A program made the translations under genes and the position numbers. Shown here piece after piece: positions 11,483 through 21,529 of a stretch of 64,000 nt of DNA. The stretch's first letter is position 1, and each line of letters starts with the position of its first letter. The DNA comes from Streptomyces sp. SM10 (GTDB taxonomy: Bacteria; Actinomycetota; Actinomycetes; Streptomycetales; Streptomycetaceae), in assembly GCF_002910915.1 (NCBI RefSeq), contig NZ_NEUF01000159.1:1-64000 (forward strand). The letters are read 5' to 3'. Under the pieces are notes generated by a model. The model did no database searches. It saw only the letters and a program-made list of their open reading frames with translations, and was not told the origin of the DNA.

Positions 11483-11686
11483 CGAATCAGCCTACCCAAA
11501 CGCGATAGATCGCGACCAGTGCCTCTCCGGCCTTCCCCCGAATCGGTGCGTCCGGATCACCGGCCCCGGACCGGGCGATCCGGATGAGCCTTACCTCACA
11601 GGGGCGGCGGGCCTGGGGCGCTCTACCCTGGTGGGTGCGCTGTCCAAGGGTGGCCAGCCGCTGTCGCCGAGTGAGGAATGGCCGTA

Positions 11687-13354
11687 ATGCCAGAGTTTGC
11701 GTACTCCGATCTGCTCCCCCTGGGAGAGGACACCACGCCGTACCGGCTGGTGACCGCCGAGGGCGTCTCGACCTTCGAGGCCGACGGCCGTACGTTCCTC
11801 AAGGTGGCTCCGGAGGCCCTGCGCACCCTCGCCGCCGAGGCCATGCACGACATCTCGCACTACCTGCGTCCCGCCCACCTGGCGCAGCTGCGCCGCATCG
11901 TGGACGACCCCGAGGCCTCGTCCAACGACAAGTTCGTCGCGCTCGACCTCCTGAAGAACGCGAACATCGCCGCCGCGGGTGTCCTGCCCATGTGCCAGGA
12001 CACCGGTACGGCGATCGTGATGGGCAAGCGCGGCCAGAACGTGCTCACCGAGGGCGGTGACGAGGAGGCCCTCTCGCACGGCATCTTCGACGCGTACACC
12101 GAGCTCAACCTGCGGTACTCGCAGATGGCCCCGCTGACCATGTGGGACGAGAAGAACACCGGCTCGAACCTCCCGGCCCAGATCGAGCTGTACGCCACGG
12201 ACGGCGGCGCGTACAAGTTCCTCTTCATGGCCAAGGGCGGCGGCTCGGCCAACAAGTCCTTCCTCTACCAGGAGACGAAGGCCGTCCTCAACGAGGACTC
12301 CATGATGAAGTTCCTGGAGGAGAAGATCCGCCTCCTGGGTACGGCGGCCTGCCCGCCCTACCACCTGGCGATCGTCGTCGGCGGCACGTCGGCCGAGTTC
12401 GCGCTGAAGACCGCGAAGTACGCCTCCGCGCACTACCTGGACGAGCTGCCCGCCGAAGGTTCCCCGACCGGTCACGGCTTCCGGGACCAGGACCTGGAGC
12501 AGAAGGTCTTCGAGCTGACGCAGAAGATCGGGATCGGCGCCCAGTTCGGCGGCAAGTACTTCTGCCACGACGTCCGGGTCGTCCGCCTCCCCCGGCACGG
12601 CGCGTCCCTGCCCGTCGCCATCGCCGTCTCCTGCTCGGCCGACCGCCAGGCCACCGCGAAGATCACCGCCGAGGGCGTCTTCCTGGAGCAGCTGGAGAAG
12701 GACCCCGCGCGCTTCCTCCCGGACACCACCGACGAACACCTGGACGAGGCCGGCGACGTCGTCCGGATCGACCTCAACCGGCCGATGGACGACATCCTCG
12801 CCGAGCTGACCAAGTACCCGGTCAAGACCCGGCTCTCGCTGACCGGTCCGCTGGTCGTGGCGCGTGACATCGCGCACGCCAAGATCAAGGAGCGGCTCGA
12901 CGCGGGCGAGGAGATGCCGCAGTACCTCAAGGACCACCCGGTCTACTACGCGGGCCCGGCGAAGACCCCCGAGGGCTACGCCTCCGGTTCCTTCGGCCCG
13001 ACGACGGCCGGCCGGATGGACAGCTACGTCGCGCAGTTCCAGGCGGCGGGCGGCTCCAAGGTGATGCTGGCCAAGGGCAACCGGTCCAAGCAGGTCACCG
13101 ACGCGTGCGACGCGCACGGCGGCTTCTACCTCGGCTCGATCGGCGGCCCGGCGGCGCGTCTCGCCCAGGACTGCATCAAGAAGGTCGAGGTCGTCGAGTA
13201 CGAGGAGCTCGGCATGGAGGCGGTCTGGCGGATCGAGGTCGAGGACTTCCCCGCGTTCGTCGTGGTCGACGACAAGGGCAACGACTTCTTCACCGAGCCC
13301 GCCCCGGCGCCGACCTTCACCAGCATCCCGGTCCGCGGCCCCGGCCTCGGCTGA
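11687..13354 (+). CDS. fumB: Class I fumarate hydratase ([4Fe-4S])
   Basis: A 555-residue iron-sulfur fumarase that interconverts fumarate and malate in the TCA cycle. Cluster cysteine candidates are in [30 protein letters not shown] and [13 protein letters not shown]. The C-terminal beta domain has [23 protein letters not shown] and [29 protein letters not shown]. The start is ATG 11687 with GAGG about 10 nt upstream; ATG 11678 sits too close to it. A cluster-independent class II fumarase (fumC) lies 1 kb downstream, giving redundancy under oxidative stress. Confidence 0.93.
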   Translation: MPEFAYSDLLPLGEDTTPYRLVTAEGVSTFEADGRTFLKVAPEALRTLAAEAMHDISHYLRPAHLAQLRRIVDDPEASSNDKFVALDLLKNANIAAAGVLPMCQDTGTAIVMGKRGQNVLTEGGDEEALSHGIFDAYTELNLRYSQMAPLTMWDEKNTGSNLPAQIELYATDGGAYKFLFMAKGGGSANKSFLYQETKAVLNEDSMMKFLEEKIRLLGTAACPPYHLAIVVGGTSAEFALKTAKYASAHYLDELPAEGSPTGHGFRDQDLEQKVFELTQKIGIGAQFGGKYFCHDVRVVRLPRHGASLPVAIAVSCSADRQATAKITAEGVFLEQLEKDPARFLPDTTDEHLDEAGDVVRIDLNRPMDDILAELTKYPVKTRLSLTGPLVVARDIAHAKIKERLDAGEEMPQYLKDHPVYYAGPAKTPEGYASGSFGPTTAGRMDSYVAQFQAAGGSKVMLAKGNRSKQVTDACDAHGGFYLGSIGGPAARLAQDCIKKVEVVEYEELGMEAVWRIEVEDFPAFVVVDDKGNDFFTEPAPAPTFTSIPVRGPGLG

Positions 13355-13366
13355 TCCTCCCGTCCC

Positions 13367-13411
13367 CGCCGCAGGGGCGCCCCGGCTGCCGGCCGGGGCG
13401 CCCCTGCGGCG
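13367..13411 (+). terminator. Strong hairpin terminator after the class I fumarase
   Basis: A perfect 20-bp GC-rich stem with a 5-nt loop begins 12 bp after the stop codon. The following 284 bp up to the next gene hold only GC-rich short inverted repeats and no convincing gene. Confidence 0.88.
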
Positions 13412-13695
13412 TCTCTCCGGGGCGGGAGCGGTCCAGGGGCGGGATCCCTCCGGGGCGGGCCCTGGTCCAGGGCCACGTATCGGCCACCCGGGGCCTCCCC
13501 CGCGGCCGGCCGGAGGGCCGCAGGCCCGGTGCGCGGGGCCTCCGGTGGGGTGGCCGGGGTGGCCCGGACGGTTTCACGCCAAAGATCACCACGTCCGCGC
13601 CCCTTCCTGCGGAGCGGATCTACATTGGATGGCGCCCGGAAGCACCTGATCAGGCTCCGGGCATCTCCCACCTCCGTCAGGAAATGGACTCAGCC

Positions 13696-14211
13696 ATGCC
13701 CGGAACCGCAGTCATCACGCGCACGACGCTGGCCGTCGCCGCCCTCGCCGCAGCGGTCCTGACCGCGCCTCAGGCCGCTGCTGCGGACCGGCCCGAGGTG
13801 ACGGTCTCGGAGAAGGCCGACGCCACGACCCGGGCCATCGCCCGGCAGGACCCGCAGGCGGCCGTCGCCGCCGCGACCGTGTGCGGCACCGGATACGCCC
13901 TGAACAAGGCGATCCCCCTGCCGGAGGGGACCGATCCCGGCCTGCGCCTGGCCACCCTGTTCTCGTACACCAACGGGGGCAAGGGATGCTCGATCATGGA
14001 CAACAACGTGGGCGCCTCCCGCTACATGTCGCTGAAGGTCTGCAAGGTCGACGGGACCGGCTGTGACAGCGACACCGGCAACTTCTCCCAGTACGCGGGC
14101 CCCGTCTACGTGTCCAGCATCGCCTGCGCCAAGGTGACGGCCAAGATGGGCACCTCGTCCAGCAGTCTCTTCATCAACTACGCGTCCGAGTACGTGTTCC
14201 CCTGCAACTGA
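13696..14211 (+). CDS. Small secreted protein of unknown function
   Basis: A 171-residue protein with a clear Sec signal peptide (TRTTLAVAALAAAVLTAPQAAAADRPEV, cleavage probably after AAA near residue 31). The mature part has six cysteines in pairs (VCGTGYAL, GKGCSIM, VCKVDGTGCDSD, IACAKV, FPCN), suggesting disulfides. ATG 13696 has AGGAA about 12 nt upstream; ATG 13684 overlaps that site and is less likely. I recognise no catalytic motif. It is probably an exported structural or binding protein of the DUF-type found in Streptomyces. Confidence 0.75.
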   Translation: MPGTAVITRTTLAVAALAAAVLTAPQAAAADRPEVTVSEKADATTRAIARQDPQAAVAAATVCGTGYALNKAIPLPEGTDPGLRLATLFSYTNGGKGCSIMDNNVGASRYMSLKVCKVDGTGCDSDTGNFSQYAGPVYVSSIACAKVTAKMGTSSSSLFINYASEYVFPCN

Positions 14212-14360
14212 TCTGCCCGTGGAGCGGGCGCGCCCCGTGACGCCCGCTCCACCGCGCCCGGCGGTCCGACGCCCTCACCGCCGATACCTTCCTGCAGACG
14301 TGGCCCGGGGAATACGCGGAACACCCCACGCGCTCACCTGCATCAGGAGGTCTGAACACC

Positions 14361-15764
14361 ATGGACACAGCAGCCGAGGAAACGGCGTACCGCGTCGAGC
14401 ACGACTCGATGGGCGAGGTGAAGGTACCCGCGCACGCCAAGTGGCGTGCCCAGACCCAGCGCGCGGTGGAGAACTTCCCGATCTCCGGGCAACGCCTGGA
14501 GCGGGCCCACATCGAGGCCCTGGGGCGGATCAAGGCCGCGGCCGCCAGGGTCAACGCCGAGCTGAAGGTGCTGGATCCGGACATCGCGGACGCGATCCAG
14601 GAGGCCGCCGCCGAGGTGGTGGCGGGGCGCTGGGACGAGCACTTCCCCGTCGACGTGTTCCAGACGGGTTCCGGTACGTCGTCCAACATGAACACCAACG
14701 AGGTGGTGGCCACGCTGGCCGCCGAGCGCCTCGGGCGCGAGGTCCACCCCAACGACCACGTCAACGCCTCCCAGTCGTCGAACGACGTGTTCCCGTCGTC
14801 GATCCACATCGCCGCGACCGCCGCCGTCACCGCCGACCTGATCCCGGCGCTCGCGCACCTGGCCGCCGCCCTGGAGCGGAAATCGGCCGAATTCTCGGAG
14901 GTCGTGAAGTCGGGCCGCACCCACCTGATGGACGCCACGCCCGTCACCCTGGGCCAGGAGTTCGGTGGCTACGCGGCGCAGATCCGCCACGGCGTCGAGC
15001 GGCTGCACGCCTCGCTCCCCCGCCTCGCCGAACTTCCCCTGGGCGGAACGGCGGTGGGCACCGGGATCAACACCCCGCCCGGATTCTCCGCGGCGGTGAT
15101 CGCGGAGGTCGCCCGCACGACCGGGCTGCCGCTCACCGAGGCCCGGAACCACTTCGAGGCGCAGGGGGCCAGGGACGCGCTCGTCGAGACCTCGGGCCAG
15201 CTCCGTACCGTCGCCGTCTCCCTCACCAAGATCTCCAACGACCTGCGCTGGATGGCCTCCGGACCCCGCACCGGACTCGCCGAGATCAGCCTGCCCGACC
15301 TGCAGCCCGGCTCGTCGATCATGCCGGGCAAGGTCAACCCGGTCGTCCCCGAGGCCGTCCTGATGGTCGCCGCCCAGGTGACGGGCAACGACGCCACGGT
15401 CGCCGCCGCCGGAGCGGCCGGCAACTTCGAGCTCAACGTGATGCTCCCGGTCATGGCGAAGAACCTGCTCGAATCGGTGCGGCTGCTGGCCAACGCCTCC
15501 CGGCTGCTCGCCGACCGCACGGTCGACGGGATCACGGCGGACGTGGAGCGGGCGCGGCGTTACGCGGAGTCCTCCCCGTCGGTCGTGACCCCGCTGAACA
15601 AGTACATCGGCTACGAGGAGGCGGCGAAGGTCGCCAAGAAGTCCCTGGCCGACGGCACGACGATCCGGGAGACCGTGCTGGCCGGGGGGTACGTCGAACG
15701 CGGCGACCTGACTGCGGAGCAGTTGGACGAGGCCCTGGACGTGTTGCGTATGACCCGGCCATGA
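14361..15764 (+). CDS. fumC: Class II fumarate hydratase
   Basis: A 467-residue cluster-free fumarase of the aspartase/fumarase superfamily. Signature [15 protein letters not shown] is at about residues 316-330. The substrate-binding [13 protein letters not shown] (about 108-120) and [12 protein letters not shown] (about 185-196, with the catalytic His-containing loop) are intact. A strong AGGAGG ribosome site precedes ATG 14361. It partners the iron-sulfur fumarase at 11687-13354. Confidence 0.95.
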   Translation: MDTAAEETAYRVEHDSMGEVKVPAHAKWRAQTQRAVENFPISGQRLERAHIEALGRIKAAAARVNAELKVLDPDIADAIQEAAAEVVAGRWDEHFPVDVFQTGSGTSSNMNTNEVVATLAAERLGREVHPNDHVNASQSSNDVFPSSIHIAATAAVTADLIPALAHLAAALERKSAEFSEVVKSGRTHLMDATPVTLGQEFGGYAAQIRHGVERLHASLPRLAELPLGGTAVGTGINTPPGFSAAVIAEVARTTGLPLTEARNHFEAQGARDALVETSGQLRTVAVSLTKISNDLRWMASGPRTGLAEISLPDLQPGSSIMPGKVNPVVPEAVLMVAAQVTGNDATVAAAGAAGNFELNVMLPVMAKNLLESVRLLANASRLLADRTVDGITADVERARRYAESSPSVVTPLNKYIGYEEAAKVAKKSLADGTTIRETVLAGGYVERGDLTAEQLDEALDVLRMTRP

Positions 15765-15808
15765 CGCGTAACCCAGCGCTCCGCCGCGCACGTCCCTAAG
15801 ATCTCTTC

Positions 15809-16525
15809 ATGACAGCGACGGACGCGGGTACGGGAACGGGCACCGGGGCGGGTGCGGAGGACGGAGTGCGCTGGGCGCCGGGGGACCCGATCCTCTGGCG
15901 CTACCGGGCCAACGGGAGGCCCGGCGACGGCGACGGCGCGGTCCACATCTGCCGGCCGGTCACTGTCGTCCAGGACACCGACGAGCTGCTGGCCGTGTGG
16001 ATGGCGTCCGGCACCGAGTGCGTGAAACCGGTCCTCGCCGACGGCACCCAGGTGCACGCCGAGCCGCTCGCCACCCGCTACACCCGCCCGCGCACCACGG
16101 TGCGCTCACGGTGGTTCGGATCGGGTGTGCTGAAGCTCGCCCGGCCGGGTGAGCCCTGGTCGGTCTGGCTGTTCTGGGACCGGGGCTGGCTCTTCCGCAA
16201 CTGGTACGTCAACCTCGAGGAGCCCCGCTCACGCTGGGCGGGCGGGATCGATTCGCAGGACCACTTCCTCGACATCTCCGTGCGCCCCGACCACAGCTGG
16301 GAGTGGCTCGACGAGGACGAGTTCGCCCAGGCGCAGCGGGTCGGGCTGATGGACGAGGCCACCGCACGGCGGGTGCGCGAGGCCGGGCTGGCGGCGGTCG
16401 AGGTGATCCGGCGGTGGGGCACGCCCTTCAGCGACGGCTGGGAGCACTGGCGCCCGGACCCCGGGTGGCAGGTCCCTCCGCTGCCCGATGACTGGGACCG
16501 CACCCCCGCCCCCACGCCGTCGTGA
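15809..16525 (+). CDS. DUF402 family protein
   Basis: A 238-residue cytoplasmic protein. The central DUF402 domain has KLARPGEPWSVWLFWDRGWLFRNWYVNLEEP and the conserved DSQDHFLDISVRPDHSWEWLDEDEF segment, whose acidic and Tyr/Asn residues bind metal and nucleotide-phosphate substrates in related FomD and Ntdp enzymes. The N-terminus is a Thr/Gly-rich repeat (GTGTGTGAGAE). The exact substrate is unknown. It lies 44 bp after fumC on the same strand. Confidence 0.82.
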   Translation: MTATDAGTGTGTGAGAEDGVRWAPGDPILWRYRANGRPGDGDGAVHICRPVTVVQDTDELLAVWMASGTECVKPVLADGTQVHAEPLATRYTRPRTTVRSRWFGSGVLKLARPGEPWSVWLFWDRGWLFRNWYVNLEEPRSRWAGGIDSQDHFLDISVRPDHSWEWLDEDEFAQAQRVGLMDEATARRVREAGLAAVEVIRRWGTPFSDGWEHWRPDPGWQVPPLPDDWDRTPAPTPS

Positions 16526-16715
16526 GACCCTTGATGCACCCCAGGGGGGCAACCGTAGGATCGCCTTCCACGAACCGCTCCGCCGGACCGATACGCCACA
16601 ACCGGCGTGACCGGACAGGAGCCTGACCACCAGTCACCGCACACGTCGCATGCGTCACACGGCTTACGGAGCCGGTGGACGTGCGGTCGCATGAACCACT
16701 TGAGGGGGTGGAGAC

Positions 16716-16916
16716 ATGCTCGCTGTCCGCTGCCCGGCCACCGGGAGACCCCGGCCGGGCCCCCGGGACGGCCGCACGGTTTCGGCCCCTTTTCCGAGGG
16801 CACCCGGTGACAGCCGTTGTTCTCACCGCTCTTGCAGGGGCAGAGTGACGCAACGCCCCGAGGTGACTGCGCCCGCCTCATACAACCGGCCCGGACGGAC
16901 GGAATCCCACGCGTGA
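16716..16916 (+). CDS. Possible 66-codon leader ORF coupled to the phosphatase gene
   Basis: ATG 16716 has a strong GGGGGTGGAG ribosome site, and the frame ends in a TGA that overlaps the next gene's GTG start (GTGA, 16913-16916). The product is basic and Pro/Arg-rich with no recognisable domain. The ribosome site and exact stop-start overlap argue that it is translated and couples translation of the downstream phosphatase, which itself has only a weak ribosome site. The composition gives no independent support. Otherwise the 16526-16715 stretch shows only short GC-rich inverted repeats. Confidence 0.4.
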   Translation: MLAVRCPATGRPRPGPRDGRTVSAPFPRAPGDSRCSHRSCRGRVTQRPEVTAPASYNRPGRTESHA

Positions 16917-18856
16917 CGGAGCATCCCACCTCCCACGAAGGCCGGCAGCCCCTCGCTGCCCGGCCGCAGGAACGCGCCCGGCCCCGGCAGCAGGAGGCCC
17001 CGCCAGGTGCCGCTGCCACCGCAGCGATCCCAGGCCCCTCCCCCGTGCCGGGCACGGCGAAGGGGACGGTCCCGGGCGCCGTACCGAGTCCGGCGCCCGG
17101 TGCGGAGGCGGCCCCGGCCGTCGCCGACACCCAGACGGTCAGCCGCCGCGAGGGGGACCGCCTGCGGTTCGTCGGCGCGGCGACCCGCCGGATCGCCCGG
17201 GGCATAGACCTGGACGAGATCGTGCTGGGCCTGTGCCGGGCGAGCGTGCCCACCTTCTCCGACGCCATACTCGTCTACCTCCGCGACCCGCTCCCGGTGG
17301 GCGACGAGCGGCCGGTCAACCCCTTCGTGCTGCGGCTGCGGCGTACCGACAGGCTGCGACTGGCGGACGAGGAGAACGAGAGCGGGCCGGAGGGCGAGCG
17401 GCTGCGGCTGCCCGTCACCGACCCGCAGGCAGGCCTTCTGCCCGCCGCCGACCTGTGCGAGATCCGGGCCGGCGGCGCACTCGCCGAGGTGCTCCGCGGG
17501 GTGCGTCCCGTCTTCGGTGACTCCGCCGCGGCCCGTGTCGCCCTTCCCGAGCTGCTGGGGGCGGGCCGGACGGTGCCGACGGGGCACCGCGCGATCCTGG
17601 CACCGCTGCGCGGGCGGCGCCGGGTGATCGGCGCGGCCGTCTTCCTGCGCGGCACCGACCGCCCGCCGTTCGAGGCCAACGACCTGCTGGTCGCGGCGCA
17701 GCTGGCCACGCACACCGCGCTCGGCATCGACAAGGCCGTGCTCTACGGGCGCGAGGCGTACATCGCCGACGAGCTCCAGCGCACGATGCTGCCCGACTCG
17801 CTGCCCCAGCCCACGGGCGTGCGCCTGGCCTCGCGCTACCTGCCGGCCGCGGAGACCGCACGGGTGGGCGGCGACTGGTACGACGCGATCCCGCTGCCCG
17901 GCAGCAGGGTCGCGCTGGTCGTCGGCGACGTGATGGGCCACTCCATGACGTCCGCGGCGATCATGGGCCAGCTGCGCACCACCGCGCAGACCCTGGCCGG
18001 GCTCGACCTCCCCCCGCAGGAGGTCCTGCACCACCTGGACGAGCAGGCGCAGCGCCTCGGCAGCGACCGGATGGCGACCTGCCTGTACGCGGTGTACGAC
18101 CCGGTCGCCCACCGCATCACCATCGCCAACGCGGGTCACCCGCCGCCCGTGCTGCTCCACCTGGGCGGCCGGGCCGAGGTGCTCCGGGTGCCGCCGGGCG
18201 CGCCGATCGGGGTCGGCGGGGTCGACTTCGAGGCCGTCGAGCTGGACGCGCCCGCCGGGGCCACGCTCCTGCTGTACACGGACGGCCTGGTGGAGTCCCG
18301 GATGCGGGACGTCTGGACGGGCATCGAGATCCTCCGCGAGCGGCTGGCCGCCACGGCGCAGCTGACCGGGCCGGACCATTCGCCGCCGCTGGAAGCGCTC
18401 TGCGACGACGTGCTGGACATGCTCGGGCCCGGCGACCGGGACGACGACATCGCCCTGCTGGCCGCCCGCTTCGACGGAATCGCTCCGAGCGACGTCGCGT
18501 ACTGGTTCCTGGAACCGGAGGACGCGGCTCCCGGCCGGGCCCGCAGACTGGCCCGCAGGGCGCTGAGCCGGTGGGGTCTGGACGACCTGGCGGACGAGGT
18601 GGAGCTGCTGGTCAGCGAGGTGGTGACCAATGCGGTGCGCTACGCGGAGCGGCCGGTGACCCTGCGGCTGCTGCGCACGGACATCCTGCGCTGCGAGGTG
18701 GGCGACGACTCCCCGCAGCTGCCCAGGCAGCGGCGCGCCCGGGAGACGGACGAGGGCGGACGCGGACTGTTCCTGGTCAACCGGCTGGCCAGGCGGTGGG
18801 GAGCGACCCGGCTCTCCACGGGCAAGGTGGTCTGGTTCGAAATGACCACCTCCTAG
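16913..18856 (+). CDS. GAF - SpoIIE-type PP2C phosphatase - HATPase regulator
   Basis: A 647-residue cytoplasmic regulatory protein. After a low-complexity Pro/Ala-rich N-terminus (about 75 residues) comes a GAF-like region (about 80-280). A SpoIIE/RsbU-type phosphatase follows (ELQRTMLPDSLPQPTGVRLASRYLPA, VGGDWYDAIPLPGSRVALVVGDVMGHS, with metal-binding Asp residues, about 285-520). The C-terminal histidine-kinase-like ATPase domain (EVELLVSEVVTNAVRYA, DEGGRGLFLVNRLARRWGA) resembles anti-sigma factors of the RsbW type. Such proteins control anti-anti-sigma factor phosphorylation. The GTG 16913 start is inferred from the GTGA overlap. Immediately after its stop, in the same frame, lies a catalase fragment. 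Confidence 0.85.
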   Translation: MTEHPTSHEGRQPLAARPQERARPRQQEAPPGAAATAAIPGPSPVPGTAKGTVPGAVPSPAPGAEAAPAVADTQTVSRREGDRLRFVGAATRRIARGIDLDEIVLGLCRASVPTFSDAILVYLRDPLPVGDERPVNPFVLRLRRTDRLRLADEENESGPEGERLRLPVTDPQAGLLPAADLCEIRAGGALAEVLRGVRPVFGDSAAARVALPELLGAGRTVPTGHRAILAPLRGRRRVIGAAVFLRGTDRPPFEANDLLVAAQLATHTALGIDKAVLYGREAYIADELQRTMLPDSLPQPTGVRLASRYLPAAETARVGGDWYDAIPLPGSRVALVVGDVMGHSMTSAAIMGQLRTTAQTLAGLDLPPQEVLHHLDEQAQRLGSDRMATCLYAVYDPVAHRITIANAGHPPPVLLHLGGRAEVLRVPPGAPIGVGGVDFEAVELDAPAGATLLLYTDGLVESRMRDVWTGIEILRERLAATAQLTGPDHSPPLEALCDDVLDMLGPGDRDDDIALLAARFDGIAPSDVAYWFLEPEDAAPGRARRLARRALSRWGLDDLADEVELLVSEVVTNAVRYAERPVTLRLLRTDILRCEVGDDSPQLPRQRRARETDEGGRGLFLVNRLARRWGATRLSTGKVVWFEMTTS

Positions 18857-19045
18857 GCATTCACCCCCGGCACGCCGGTGCGCGAGGTGATGGACGACGA
18901 GGCGCGCGAGCGGCTCGTCTCCGACATCTCCGGCCATCTGCTGGACGGCGTGAGCGGGCCGGTCCTGGAGCGTGCGCTGCGGTACTGGCGGAACGTGGAC
19001 GCGGACCTCGGCGACCGCGTCGCCAAGAAGCTCGACGGCGGCTGA
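18857..19045 (+). pseudogene. Catalase C-terminal relic
   Basis: The 62 codons directly after the phosphatase TAG stop read, in the same frame, as a catalase-related C-terminal domain. REVMDDEARERLVSDISGHL, then the VSGPVLERALRYWRNVD segment, then DLGDRVAKKL and a TGA. This is the immune-responsive tail that closes monofunctional haem catalases. No start codon or haem domain is present, so it cannot encode a catalase. It looks like the leftover 3' end of a katA-type gene after recombination, still followed by a terminator. Confidence 0.8.
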
Positions 19046-19059
19046 CGCCGGACAGACAG

Positions 19060-19091
19060 GAGGGGCGGGTGCCGGCCGGCACCCGCCCCTC
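19060..19091. terminator. Bidirectional terminator
   Basis: A perfect palindrome (arms AGGGGCGGGTGCCGGC and its complement) lies between the catalase relic and the convergent penicillin-binding protein gene. It was probably the original terminator of the lost catalase gene. Confidence 0.85.
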
Positions 19092-19099
19092 ACGCGTCG

Positions 19100-21307
19100 C
19101 TACTGACCGAACAGGTCCCCTGCGCCAGGCCGCTCGCCCGGCGGCTGGTCACCGTCGTCGGGGTCCTTGGTCGTGCTGGGCGTCCCGCTCGGCGTCGTCG
19201 AGGGCGTCTCGCTCGGCGTCTCCACCGGCGGCGACTCCTCGCCGGGCGACTCGCTCGGCGACTCGGAGGGCTTCTCGGGCTCCTCGGACGGCGTCTCGGA
19301 CGGTTCCTCGGTCTCGGAGGGGGTGGCCGAGGGGGTCTCGGTCACGGCCGTCTCGCCGCGCTCCACGCCCTGGAGGTCGAAGGTGGCGTCCGAGCCGCCG
19401 CCGAGCGCGCCGAGGGTGTAGTCCGCCCAGATCTTCGCGGGGAACCCGCCGCCGTTGGCCCGGCCGGAGCTGGCCGTGCCGGTGAGGCTGACCTGGCCGC
19501 CGCCCTCCTTGGGCGACTCGCCGTACAGGGCCACCGCGGTGGCGAGCTCCGGGGTGTAGCCGGTGAAGAGGGCCGCCTTGTTGTTCTCCGAGGTGCCCGT
19601 CTTGCCCGCCGCGTCGTAGGCGGAGGTGTTGGCCTCGTAACCCGAGCCGGAGTCGACGACACCGGTCATCGCCTTCGTCACGGTGTCGGCGGAGGCCCTG
19701 CTGATCACCTGGCCGCCGATGCCGTCGACGGGCTCCATCGTGCGGTCGCGGTGCTCGGCGGACTTGACGATGGTCGGGGTGACCTTCTTGCCGTGGTTGT
19801 CGAGGGTGGCGTAGACCCCGGCCATGTCCCACGTGGAGGCGTTCATGGTGCCGAGCGTGATCGCGGGGCGCTCGGGGAAGTTCTCGTCCGGCACGCCCAG
19901 GTCGAGCGCCGTCTTCTTCACGGCGCCCGGCCCCACGTCGACGACCATCTGCGCGAATGCGGAGTTGATCGACTTGTCCATCGCCGTCTGGACGGTCGGG
20001 TTGTCGTAGCTGCGGTCGTCCTCGTTCTGCGGGGCGAACGGGGTGTCGCTGCCGACGACCGGGCGCCTGCTGGTGCCGTCGTAGACCGTGTTCAGGCCGA
20101 TCAGGTCCCCGTCCTGGGTCGTCGACTCGTTCTCGAGGGCGGAGGCCAGCACCAGCGGCTTGAAGGTGGAGGCGGGCTGGTAGTCGCGGCGGGTGGCGTT
20201 GGAGATGTAGTGCTCGGTGGCACCGACACCGCCGTACAGCGCGACGACCTTGCCGGTCTTCGGGTCCACCGAGGTGGCACCCGCCTGGACCGTGGCGTCG
20301 ACCTTGTTCTTCTCCCGGTCGAGGTGGTCCTCCAGCTGCCGGTTCACCGACTTCTCGAGCTGCTTCTGCTTCTTCTTGTCGATGTTGAGCGTGATCGTCC
20401 AGCCGCCGGCCTCACGCTGCTCCTCGGTGATGCCCTGGCGCTTCATCTCCTGGTTGGCGGCCTCGACGAGATAGCCGGCCTGCCCGTCGAGCCCGGAGGC
20501 CGCCTTCGGCGAGTCCGGCACCGGGAAGGTCAGCTTGTCCCGCTCGCCCTTGTCCAGCCAGCCCTCGTCGACCATGTTGTCCAGCGTGTAGGCCCAGCGC
20601 TCCTTGACGAGCTTCTTGCCGGTCGGGGAGGCCTGCGCCCAGTCGTACTGGCTGGGAGCCTGGAGCAGGGAGGCCAGGTAGGCACCCTGGGCGGTGTCGA
20701 GGTCCTTGGCGTCGACGCCGTAGTACGCCTGCGCCGCCGCCTGGATGCCGCTCGCGCCGCGCCCGTAGTAGACGGTGTTGATGTACCCCGCCAGGATGTC
20801 GTCCTTCTCCATGCGCTGGTCGACCTTGAGCGATATCACCAGCTCCTTGAGCTTGCGGGTGACCGTCTGGTCCTGGGTGAGGTAGTAGTTCTTCACGTAC
20901 TGCTGGGTGATCGTGGAACCACCCTGCTTGCCCTTGCCGGAGAGCGTGTTGAGCACACCGCGCGTGGTGCCCTTGAGGTCGATGCCCTGGTCCCGGTAGA
21001 AGGACTTGTTCTCGGCCGCGACGAAGGCGTGCTGGACCTTCTTGGGCACGACGTCCAGGTCGACGATCTCCCGGTTGACCCCGGAGCCGGTGCGGGCGAG
21101 CACACTGCCGTCGCTGTACTTGTAGACGTTGCTCTGCTTCTGGGCCTGGGCGTTGGCCTCCGGCACGTCCACGTACACGTAGAGCGCGGCGAAGGCGCCC
21201 ATCACGAGCAGGCACAGCCCGAAGAAGGTGCCCAGAATCTTGCGCCAGGTGAAGAGCCGGCGTATGCCGCCACCCCTGGCGGCCCGGCGCTCATCCGCTC
21301 GACCCAT
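19100..21307 (-). CDS. Class A penicillin-binding protein (bifunctional transglycosylase/transpeptidase)
   Basis: A 735-residue membrane-anchored peptidoglycan synthase. A basic cytoplasmic tail and one membrane helix (about 23-45) precede the GT51 domain with catalytic Glu99 (AAENKSFYRDQG) and QGGSTITQQYVKN (about 128-140). The transpeptidase domain has SxxK at Ser380 (PASTFK), SxN at 446-448 and KTG at 569-571. The last about 80 residues are a Ser/Thr/Pro/Glu-rich repeat tail (SETPSEEPEKPSES), a likely cell-wall linker. AGGAG lies upstream of ATG 21307. Confidence 0.93.
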   Translation of the reverse strand: MGRADERRAARGGGIRRLFTWRKILGTFFGLCLLVMGAFAALYVYVDVPEANAQAQKQSNVYKYSDGSVLARTGSGVNREIVDLDVVPKKVQHAFVAAENKSFYRDQGIDLKGTTRGVLNTLSGKGKQGGSTITQQYVKNYYLTQDQTVTRKLKELVISLKVDQRMEKDDILAGYINTVYYGRGASGIQAAAQAYYGVDAKDLDTAQGAYLASLLQAPSQYDWAQASPTGKKLVKERWAYTLDNMVDEGWLDKGERDKLTFPVPDSPKAASGLDGQAGYLVEAANQEMKRQGITEEQREAGGWTITLNIDKKKQKQLEKSVNRQLEDHLDREKNKVDATVQAGATSVDPKTGKVVALYGGVGATEHYISNATRRDYQPASTFKPLVLASALENESTTQDGDLIGLNTVYDGTSRRPVVGSDTPFAPQNEDDRSYDNPTVQTAMDKSINSAFAQMVVDVGPGAVKKTALDLGVPDENFPERPAITLGTMNASTWDMAGVYATLDNHGKKVTPTIVKSAEHRDRTMEPVDGIGGQVISRASADTVTKAMTGVVDSGSGYEANTSAYDAAGKTGTSENNKAALFTGYTPELATAVALYGESPKEGGGQVSLTGTASSGRANGGGFPAKIWADYTLGALGGGSDATFDLQGVERGETAVTETPSATPSETEEPSETPSEEPEKPSESPSESPGEESPPVETPSETPSTTPSGTPSTTKDPDDGDQPPGERPGAGDLFGQ

Positions 21308-21476
21308 CGCTGTGGTGCTCCTGTTCTCCTGCTCGTACCGCTCCGGTCAGACCTGCCAGCTAACACTGAAAGCCGGGACAAATGGCGGGCGATCCGGTCT
21401 TTTCCGGACGTGAGAATCAGCACCCGGCCCTGAAGGAACCGACTCGCGAGGGATGCACAAGGTTGCGAAACACGTT

Positions 21477-21492
21477 AATGTGAAATCACATT
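21477..21492. promoter_or_regulatory. Perfect dyad operator candidate upstream of the SPFH gene
   Basis: AATGTGA-AA-TCACATT is a perfect palindrome in a locally AT-rich stretch, 38 bp before the SPFH start codon. Such a site near the promoter suggests a dimeric repressor or activator of the GntR or similar type. Confidence 0.55.
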
Positions 21493-21529
21493 GCTAGCGC
21501 GGCACCGAGCCGCACGAGACGGGGGAACC

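Noticed and set aside
16823-19093. 756-codon minus-strand frame opposite the SpoIIE-type phosphatase
   Set aside because: Shadow frame. The plus strand contains intact phosphatase and ATPase motifs.
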